Shown here: positions 5,883 to 13,237 of the stretch, piece after piece | Position numbering within the stretch: the stretch's first letter is position 1 | Layout: each line of letters starts with the position of its first letter | From: Bacteroidales bacterium UBA1199 | Lineage (GTDB): Bacteria > Bacteroidota > Bacteroidia > Bacteroidales > UBA932 | DNA length: 13,237 nt | Reading direction: 5' to 3' | Assembly: GCA_002309795.1 (NCBI GenBank) | Contig: DBXZ01000002.1 | Span: 22,842-36,078, forward strand | The notes under the pieces: generated by a model | Told to the model about the DNA's origin: nothing | Seen by the model: the letters and a program-made list of their open reading frames with translations, nothing else | Database searches by the model: none | Position numbers and translations under genes: made by a program

Positions 5883-8800
5883 ATGAAAAAAACCTTTAAG
5901 CTTTTTGCTTTGGCTGTTCTCGGACTGTTCGTCTCCTTTGCGATGTCCGCACAGGTGACCACCTCTTCGATGAGCGGTAAGATCGTGGATGAGCAGGGCG
6001 CCGTTCCCGGTGCAGCTGTCATCGCAACCCACACCCCTTCGGGTACGCAGTACTATGCTGTCTCCAACTCCGAAGGCCGTTACACCATCATGGGTATGCG
6101 TCCGGGCGGCCCGTATGATGTCAAGATTCAGATGATGGGTTGCGAAACCGTCGTCTATCAGGGCGTCACGCTGAACCTCGGTGAAGTGTATGTCCAGAAC
6201 GCAACGCTGAAGTCCGCTGCAACCCAGCTGGAAGAGGTCGTTGTCGTCGCTACGGCTTCGAAGTTCGCTACCGAGAAGACCGGCGCTTCTACGAGCATCA
6301 ACAGCCAGCAGATGCAGAAGATGCCTACGGTGAACCGCAGCATCTCCGACCTGGCCCGCGTCTCCCCGTATGCAAACGGCATGAGCTTCGCCGGCGGTGA
6401 CGGTCGTTCCACCAACTTCACCGTCGACGGTTCCAACTTCAACAACAACTTCGGTCTTTCCGACAAGCTCCCCGGCGGCGGCTCCCCGATCTCCGTGGAT
6501 GCTCTCGAAGAGATCCAGGTGGTGATTGCGCCGTATGACGTCCGCCAGACCAACTTTATCGGCGGCGGTATCAACGCTGTCACCAAGTCCGGTACCAACA
6601 CCTTCAAGGGTACGGTTTACGGTTACTACCGCAACCAGGACATGCGCGGTAACACCGTCGCCGGCGTTGACTGTGGCGACCGCAAGGCTGAATCCCACCG
6701 CATTATCGGTGCCACCATCGGCGGCCCCATCATCAAGGACAAACTCTTCTTCTTCGTCAACTTCGAACAGGAGAAGAACCCGGGTCAGGTGATCAAGTAC
6801 CGCGCAAACAAGGGCGGTGAATCTTACACCAATACCGGCGTTTCCCGCTGTACCGAAGCCGACCTGGCCGCCGTTCAGGAGTATATGAAGACCAAGTACG
6901 GTTACGACACCGGTTCCTACACCGACTTCCCAGGCGACGAGTCCAACACCAAGATTCTGGCCCGTCTCGACTGGAACATCAACCGTGACCACCGTCTGAG
7001 CCTCCGTTATAACTTTACGAAGAATACGGCTTGGAATGCTCCGAACGGCAACTCTTCCGATACCGGCTATCGCCTGAACGGTACCTACCGTGTGGGTGAC
7101 TACTCGATGGCCTTTGCAAACAACATGTACTCGATGGACAACAAGGTGCAGACCCTCTCTCTCGATTACAACAGCCGTCTTTCGGACAACCTCTCCGAGC
7201 AGTTGCTCATCACCTACACCAAGATCGACGATGTCCGCGGTTCCAACTCCGACCCTTTCCCGCACGTCGATATCATCAAGAAGGACGGCGAGAAGTGGCA
7301 GCCGTACATGTCCCTCGGTTACGAGCTCTTCACCTGGAACAACGGTGTGCACAACAACGTCGTGACCATCAAGGACGACCTGATCTACACCCTGGGCGCC
7401 CACAAGATCACCGCAGGCGTCAACTACGAATACCAGTTCGCAAACAACGCTTACATGCGTAACGGTGCCATGTATTACCGTTATGCGTGGACCGATCAGG
7501 CAAACATCATCGATGTGCTGAACGGCACGCCGGAATCCTTCGCCATCACCTATGGCTGGAACGGCAACCTCAACCCGAACGCACAGGTTACCTTCCACCA
7601 GCTGGGCGCTTATGCACAGGACGAGTGGGCTGTCAACGACAACCTCAAGGTGACCGCAGGTGTCCGCTTCGACACCATCCTCTTCGATGAGTCCGACATC
7701 GCTACCAACAAGGCGATCCTTGCCTACAACTTCAAAGATGCTGACGGCAACACTGTCAATATCGACACCGGCAAGTGGCCCACCACCAAGATCCAGGTCA
7801 ACCCGCGTATCGGTTTCGTCTATGACGTATTCGGCGACAAGAGCCTGAAGGTGCGCGGCGGTACCGGTATCTTCCAGGGCCGTCTCCCGCTGGTGTACTT
7901 CACCAACATGCCGACCAACGCAGGTATGGTCCAGAACTCCGTCCAGTACAAGAGTACCTGGACTGACGGTGACCTGACCTCCATCAATACGGCTCAGCTG
8001 GGCCAGTTCGCTTCGACCGGCACCCACGGCGGTATGATTACCGATGTCGCTACGGCAATTGATAAACTCAATCTCCAGAAAGACCTGACCGATGCCAACC
8101 ACAAGGCCGGCAGCACCATGTCGGGCGTGGATCCCAAGTTCAAGATGCCGCAGGATTGGAAGACCTCTCTCGCAGTGGACTATCAGGTTCCCGTTGACTT
8201 CCCGTTCACCGTCACCCTCGAAGGTATGTACCACAAGACCCTCTACGGTGTGAACGTCTACAACGTCAACATCGACCCGAACACCGCTTCCTGGGAGCGT
8301 TTCAAGGGCGAAGATACCCGTATGATTTATCCTTCCAACAAGGGTGCGCTCAACTCCGGCAAGAATGCTCCGTACCTGACCAACACCACCAAGGGCTACG
8401 GTTACACGGGCAACATCACCGTCAACATGACCCCGGTCAAGAACCTCGACATCATGGCCGCTTTCACCAAGACCGAGTCCAAAGAGGTCTCCGGCCTCCC
8501 GGGTTCCGACCCGCTCTCTACCTGGCAGGGCCTGATTACCGTTGACGGTCCGAACTTCGCTGCTTGCCAGCGTTCGCAGTATGTGATTCCGAACAAGGCG
8601 ATCGCAAGTATCAGCTACACGATTCCCATCTTCAAGGATTTCAAGACCCACCTGAACCTGTTCTACACGGGCTATGCTCCCTACAGCAACAGCTTCTGCT
8701 ACACCAACGACATGAATGGTGACGGCATCAACAACGACCTGATGTACATCTACGCAAGTGGTAACGACATCAAGTGGGCTGATGCAACCACCGCAACGGC

Positions 8801-9218
8801 TCAGGCAGCTGCTTACGATGCATTCCTCGCTCAGGACAAGTACCTCAGCGCACACAAGGGCCAGTATGCTGAAGCTTATGCAGCACGCGCTCCCTGGAGC
8901 AACCGCTTCGACTTCCGCATCGCTCAGGATCTCGCATTCATGGCCGGCGGCCAGAAGCACAACTTCCAGATCCTGGTTGACTTCATGAACATCGGCAACA
9001 TGTTCAACAGCAAGTGGGGCATCTGGCAGTCCAACTCCGCTTCGAACAACTGCCGTATCCTGACCTACAAGGGCAAGAATGCTGCAGGCGAACCGACCTT
9101 CGAGATGGGTAAGGATTCCGATGGCAACTACTACAGCAAGACCTACGACTATCCGGGCAAGACCGCTTACGGTCAGTGCTGGAACTTCCAGATTGGTCTG
9201 CGCTATATGTTCAACTAA
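5883..9218 (+). CDS. Oar-like TonB-dependent outer-membrane receptor with carboxypeptidase-regulatory-like N-terminal domain
   Basis: This 1111-residue outer-membrane protein should import a ligand energised by TonB-ExbBD. It starts with a signal peptide (MKKTFKLFALAVLGLFVSFAMSA, cut before Q24). A CarboxypepD_reg-like beta-sandwich follows at about 30-112 (SGKIVDEQGAVPGAAVIATH, SNSEGRYTIMGMRPGG). Then come a possible TonB box (LEEVVVVA, about 116-123) and the plug (FTVDGSNFNNNFG, ALEEIQVVIAPYDVRQTNFIGGGINAVTKSGTN). The beta-barrel runs to the end, closing with FQIGLRYMFN. Late segments such as DMNGDGINNDLMYIY and AEAYAARAPWSNRFDFRIAQDL resemble Oar-type receptors more than SusC. No SusD-like partner is adjacent. 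Codons are extremely C-ending, which suggests high expression and explains a long stop-free antisense frame. It has its own promoter and terminator. The ligand cannot be told. Confidence 0.94.
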   Translation: MKKTFKLFALAVLGLFVSFAMSAQVTTSSMSGKIVDEQGAVPGAAVIATHTPSGTQYYAVSNSEGRYTIMGMRPGGPYDVKIQMMGCETVVYQGVTLNLGEVYVQNATLKSAATQLEEVVVVATASKFATEKTGASTSINSQQMQKMPTVNRSISDLARVSPYANGMSFAGGDGRSTNFTVDGSNFNNNFGLSDKLPGGGSPISVDALEEIQVVIAPYDVRQTNFIGGGINAVTKSGTNTFKGTVYGYYRNQDMRGNTVAGVDCGDRKAESHRIIGATIGGPIIKDKLFFFVNFEQEKNPGQVIKYRANKGGESYTNTGVSRCTEADLAAVQEYMKTKYGYDTGSYTDFPGDESNTKILARLDWNINRDHRLSLRYNFTKNTAWNAPNGNSSDTGYRLNGTYRVGDYSMAFANNMYSMDNKVQTLSLDYNSRLSDNLSEQLLITYTKIDDVRGSNSDPFPHVDIIKKDGEKWQPYMSLGYELFTWNNGVHNNVVTIKDDLIYTLGAHKITAGVNYEYQFANNAYMRNGAMYYRYAWTDQANIIDVLNGTPESFAITYGWNGNLNPNAQVTFHQLGAYAQDEWAVNDNLKVTAGVRFDTILFDESDIATNKAILAYNFKDADGNTVNIDTGKWPTTKIQVNPRIGFVYDVFGDKSLKVRGGTGIFQGRLPLVYFTNMPTNAGMVQNSVQYKSTWTDGDLTSINTAQLGQFASTGTHGGMITDVATAIDKLNLQKDLTDANHKAGSTMSGVDPKFKMPQDWKTSLAVDYQVPVDFPFTVTLEGMYHKTLYGVNVYNVNIDPNTASWERFKGEDTRMIYPSNKGALNSGKNAPYLTNTTKGYGYTGNITVNMTPVKNLDIMAAFTKTESKEVSGLPGSDPLSTWQGLITVDGPNFAACQRSQYVIPNKAIASISYTIPIFKDFKTHLNLFYTGYAPYSNSFCYTNDMNGDGINNDLMYIYASGNDIKWADATTATAQAAAYDAFLAQDKYLSAHKGQYAEAYAARAPWSNRFDFRIAQDLAFMAGGQKHNFQILVDFMNIGNMFNSKWGIWQSNSASNNCRILTYKGKNAAGEPTFEMGKDSDGNYYSKTYDYPGKTAYGQCWNFQIGLRYMFN

Positions 9219-9239
9219 TCAACGGTTAGACATTTTTTT

Positions 9240-9270
9240 AAAGGGAGGCCGCAAGGTCTCCCTTTTTTTT
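9240..9270 (+). terminator. Strong intrinsic terminator after the TonB-dependent receptor
   Basis: AAAGGGAGGCC (9240-9250) pairs with GGTCTCCCTTT (9255-9265), 11 base pairs with one G-U, around a GCAA (GNRA) tetraloop. A run of eight T residues (9263-9270) includes the end of the stem. It begins 21 bases after the stop codon and separates the receptor from the next operon. Confidence 0.95.
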
Positions 9271-9271
9271 A

Positions 9272-9279
9272 TATCTTTG
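9272..9279 (+). promoter_or_regulatory. -7 promoter element for the yraN-manC-pheS-M3 operon
   Basis: TATCTTTG is an exact TAnnTTTG match immediately after the receptor terminator and ends 23 bases before the ATG at 9303. A -33 element is not clear because that position lies within the terminator hairpin. Confidence 0.65.
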
Positions 9280-9302
9280 TAGATTGACCGAGAGTGTAGG
9301 CT

Positions 9303-9668
9303 ATGAGCAAGGCGAGTGACAGGGGCCGAAAAGGAGAAGATGTGGCGCTGGAGTGGCTGCAGGCGCGCGGATTGGTGCTGCGGGAGCGGAACTGGCGCTG
9401 GAACCACAAGGAGATCGACCTCATCATGGAGAGCGAACGGTGGCTGCATGTCGTTGAAGTAAAGACGCTTCGCGCGCCCGCGCCCATAGAACCCTGGGAA
9501 CAGGTGGGACCGGAAAAGCAGCGGAACCTGACCCTGGCGGCCGACCACTACCTGCGGCAGCTGAAAGTGACGAAGGAGGTACATTTCGATATCGTCTCGG
9601 TGCTGGAGGATGAACGGGGAGAGATGCATGTCGAATACATTCCGGAAGCATTTTTCGCGATTGGTTGA
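9303..9668 (+). CDS. YraN/UPF0102-family nuclease-fold protein
   Basis: This 121-residue protein belongs to the YraN (UPF0102) family, which has a restriction-endonuclease-like (PD-(D/E)xK) fold; its physiological role is not settled. The core is visible: GRKGEDVALEWLQARG with E12, the metal-binding D39 in EIDLI, and E52-V-K54 in VVEVKTL. Length is normal for the family. The ATG at 9303 follows a promoter and gives the usual short N-terminus before GRKGE. It is the first gene of a four-gene cluster, with 19 bases to the next start. Confidence 0.92.
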   Translation: MSKASDRGRKGEDVALEWLQARGLVLRERNWRWNHKEIDLIMESERWLHVVEVKTLRAPAPIEPWEQVGPEKQRNLTLAADHYLRQLKVTKEVHFDIVSVLEDERGEMHVEYIPEAFFAIG

Positions 9669-9687
9669 AAAAAAAGAAAGCACAGAT

Positions 9688-10781
9688 ATGGACAAAAACC
9701 GTTACTGTATCATCATGGCGGGCGGATCCGGAACCCGCTTCTGGCCCTTGAGCCGCGTCTCAAAGCCCAAGCAGTTCCTGGACATCCTGGATTTGGGCAA
9801 GACCTTCCTCCGGATGACCTTCAACCGTTTCACCACGATTATTCCGCCGGAGAATATCTTGATTGTCTCTTCTGCGCAGTATCGTGACCTGATCAAGGAC
9901 CAGCTGCCCCAGATTCCCGACGAGAACATCCTGCTTGAGCCGCTCAAGCGCAACACGGCGCCCTGTATTGCCTACGCCATCTACAAGCTGCGCAAGAAGA
10001 ACCCGAATGCTTCCGTCGTAATCACGCCGTCCGACCATTTCATTGCCGGGGAGGCCAACTTCACCTCCACCGTTGCGCGCGCGCTTAACTTCGTGGCGCA
10101 CAACGACCAGATTCTCACGATCGGCATCGAACCGACCCGTCCCGATACCAATTACGGCTACATCCAGATGAACCGCGCTTCGCACCGCAAGGTCGAGGGG
10201 CGCCCCATCTACGCGGTCAAGACCTTTACGGAGAAACCCGACGTGGAGACGGCCAAAGTCTTCTGCAGCACCGGGGAATTCCTCTGGAACTCCGGCATGT
10301 TCATCAGCAACATCCGTTCGCTGATTGCCGAATACGAAAGCTGCCTGCCCGACGTAGCGTCGATCTTTGCCGCCGGCGACGACGTCTGGTACACCCCCGC
10401 AGAAGAGGAGTTCGTGCTGAACGCCTACCGTGACTGCCCCAACATCTCCATCGACTATGGTGTGATGGAGAAGACCCGGAAGGCCTGGGTGCAGCCCGCC
10501 GATTTCGGCTGGTCCGACCTCGGTACCTGGACGACCGTCTATGAACTTTCGCCCGACAAAGATGCGGACGGAAATATCGTCAAGAGTCGCGAAGCCATCG
10601 TTCAGGATTCGCGCGGCACGCTCATCCGTGAAAAGAACGGCGACAAGCTGGTCGTGGTCCGCGGCCTGGAAGATTTCCTCGTGGTCGATACGGACGACGT
10701 GCTGATGATCTGCCCGCGCAACGACAAATATGTTAAGGAGTTCGTCACCGACCTGACGGCTCGGGAAAAGAATCGTTATCT

Positions 10782-10785
<4 letters not shown>
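9688..10785 (+). CDS. manC: Mannose-1-phosphate guanylyltransferase
   Basis: This enzyme makes GDP-mannose from mannose-1-phosphate and GTP, feeding glycan and capsule synthesis in the cytoplasm. The 365-residue protein has the nucleotidyltransferase loop [21 protein letters not shown] at 10-30 (G12-G13-x-G15-T16-R17, K28), the [10 protein letters not shown] metal/nucleotide strand, NYGYIQ, the sugar-binding [14 protein letters not shown] and the C-terminal FGWSDLGTW. It lacks the phosphomannose isomerase domain fused to many ManC proteins. I chose the ATG at 9688: the frame is open back to 9610, but that would overlap the yraN end and add residues before the conserved core. Its stop overlaps the pheS start by 4 bases (ATGA), so translation of the two is probably coupled. 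The gene symbol rests on function, as naming varies. Confidence 0.93.
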
Positions 10786-11816
<1,031 letters not shown>

Positions 11817-11831
11817 TAAATCACACCTGTT

Positions 11832-13237
11832 ATGAAACTGAAATACATTTTTGCGACCGTAGCCCTTCTGGCAGCCATGACTTCCTGCAACCGCACCAAT
11901 CCTTTCTTCACCGAGTGGAACACTCCGTACGGAATTCCGCCCTTCGAGCAGATCCAGGACGCTGATTACGTTCCGGCCATCAATGCCGGCATCGAGCAGC
12001 AGCTCGCCGAAATCGACGCCATCGTGGCTTCCACCGAAGAGCCGACCTTCGACAACGTAATCGCAGCCCTCGACCGTTCCGGTGCGCTGCTCGACAAGGT
12101 GAGCAGCGTGCTCTTCAACCTTTCCGAGTCCACCAACACCCCCGGCATCCAGAAGATCGTGGAGGAGGTGACCCCGATTGTCTCCGCGCACAGCGACAAC
12201 ATCTATATGAACGCCGGCCTCTTCGCCAAGGTCAAGGCGGTCTACGACAAGAAGGCTGAGCTCGGCCTGACCGTCGAGCAGGAGCAGGTTCTGGAGAGAA
12301 CCCACCGCGCCTTCGTGCAGAACGGTATCGCCCTCGACGAAGCCGGCCAGGCCCGCATGCGTGAAATCAATACCGAACTGGCGACCCTCTCGCTCCGTTT
12401 CGGCAACAACCTGCTCGCAGAGAACAATGCCTTCAAGGCTGCGTTCGGCGTCGCCATCTCCGAATATCCCACGGCGATGGCCACCTGCGAAGACCGTGAC
12501 CGCCGCGAGGCGATGTTCCGCGCCTATTCCATGCGTGGCAACAACGGCAACGAATACGACAACAAGCAGATCGTGCTCGATATTCTCCGCCTGAAGATTG
12601 AAAAGTCCAAGATGCTGGGCTACGACACCCCGGCCGCTTTCATCCTCAGCGACAAGATGGCCAAGACCCCGAAGGCCGTAGACGCCTTCCTGGCCAACAT
12701 CATGAAATACGCCGTGCGCCAGGCCAAGGCCGAGGTGTTCGACATGCAGAAGATCATGGACGGCGATGTGGCCTCCGGCCTGCTGCCCGTGGGAAGCAAG
12801 ATCCAGCCGTGGGACTGGTTCTACTATGCAGAGAGGGTACGCAAGGCCAAATACGACCTGGACGAGAACGCCGTGATGCCTTACTTCAAGATGGAAAACG
12901 TCCGCGAGGGCGTCTTCTCCACCGCATCGCGCCTCTACGGCCTGCAGTTCGAACCCATCGCCGACGCTCCCAAGTATCACCCCGATATGGAGGCCTTCCG
13001 CGTCTCCGATGCCGACGGTTCGCTGATCGGTATCCTGCTCACCGACTACTTCCCGCGTGAGACCAAGCGCGGCGGCGCGTGGATGGACAACATCCGCGGC
13101 CAGTACCGCACGCCGGAAGGAGAGAACGTCCGCCCCATCATCGTCAACGTGGGCAACTTCAACAAACCTACGGCCGACAAGCCGTCGTTGCTGAGCATCG
13201 ACAACGTGGAAACCATGTTCCACGAGTTCGGCCACGC
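11832..13237 (+). CDS. M3-family zinc metallopeptidase lipoprotein (Dcp-like), C-terminus cut by window edge
   Basis: This is a thimet-oligopeptidase/peptidyl-dipeptidase-type enzyme that would trim oligopeptides. The N-terminus MKLKYIFATVALLAAMTSC is a lipoprotein signal with the lipidated cysteine at residue 19, so it should be anchored in an envelope membrane. The helical N-terminal half contains PFEQIQDADYVPAI and MRGNNGNEYDNK. The active-site helix HEFGH starts at residue 464 (13221), 17 bases before the window end; the third zinc ligand is off-window. Compared with remembered Dcp sequences, about 35-40 residues seem absent near residues 202-206, where NAFK runs directly into AAFGVAISEYP. 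It lies 15 bases after pheS and probably ends the same transcript. Residues to the edge number 468. Confidence 0.93.
   Translation, partial: MKLKYIFATVALLAAMTSCNRTNPFFTEWNTPYGIPPFEQIQDADYVPAINAGIEQQLAEIDAIVASTEEPTFDNVIAALDRSGALLDKVSSVLFNLSESTNTPGIQKIVEEVTPIVSAHSDNIYMNAGLFAKVKAVYDKKAELGLTVEQEQVLERTHRAFVQNGIALDEAGQARMREINTELATLSLRFGNNLLAENNAFKAAFGVAISEYPTAMATCEDRDRREAMFRAYSMRGNNGNEYDNKQIVLDILRLKIEKSKMLGYDTPAAFILSDKMAKTPKAVDAFLANIMKYAVRQAKAEVFDMQKIMDGDVASGLLPVGSKIQPWDWFYYAERVRKAKYDLDENAVMPYFKMENVREGVFSTASRLYGLQFEPIADAPKYHPDMEAFRVSDADGSLIGILLTDYFPRETKRGGAWMDNIRGQYRTPEGENVRPIIVNVGNFNKPTADKPSLLSIDNVETMFHEFGH

Noticed and set aside
5871..8960. 1029-residue open frame on the minus strand, antisense to the TonB-dependent receptor
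   Set aside because: It is the complement of a strongly codon-biased gene. Its product is Val/Gly/His/Asp-rich without domains or signal peptide, while the plus strand encodes a complete, recognisable receptor.
9610..9687. N-terminal extension of the guanylyltransferase
   Set aside because: It overlaps the yraN coding end in another frame, and the conserved loop normally begins within about 10 residues of the start, as with the ATG at 9688.

Overview
The window looks like a chromosomal piece of a GC-rich member of the Bacteroidota, probably Bacteroidales. Three things point there. Several genes are preceded by a -7 promoter element of the form TAnnTTTG. The translation starts have A-rich upstream stretches rather than clear Shine-Dalgarno sequences. 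The gene content fits too: an Oar-like TonB-dependent receptor, a secreted DPP IV-like S9 peptidase and an M3 lipoprotein peptidase. No mobile element, CRISPR array, tRNA or rRNA was found.

Left part (1-4370). A minus-strand pair encodes a YfcE-type metallophosphoesterase and, 4 bases downstream, a secreted S9/DPP IV-like peptidase that runs off the left edge. A compact divergent promoter region (2620-2692) separates this pair from rsmE on the plus strand. After rsmE comes a small exported hypothetical protein (3638-4138). It is flanked on each side by intergenic DNA rich in inverted repeats.

Middle part (4371-9270). metK (SAM synthetase, minus strand) and a large TonB-dependent receptor (plus strand) diverge from a 276-base intergenic region. 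The metK leader carries the most interesting signal in the window. It is a SAM-II-type riboswitch aptamer that starts directly after a strong promoter and is followed by an intrinsic terminator just before the metK start. A 9-base segment of the aptamer is exactly complementary to the 5' side of that terminator, so the leader reads as a complete antiterminator/terminator switch for SAM feedback on SAM synthesis. The receptor gene is strongly codon-biased and ends in a strong GNRA-loop terminator.

Right part (9272-13237). A TAnnTTTG promoter directly after that terminator starts a tight plus-strand operon: a YraN-family nuclease-like protein, mannose-1-phosphate guanylyltransferase, pheS (4-base ATGA overlap) and an M3-family zinc metallopeptidase lipoprotein cut by the right edge. 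The M3 protein appears to lack a stretch of roughly 35-40 residues normally present in its N-terminal half. Apart from the metK riboswitch circuit and the intergenic inverted repeats, the region is ordinary housekeeping and cell-envelope gene content.
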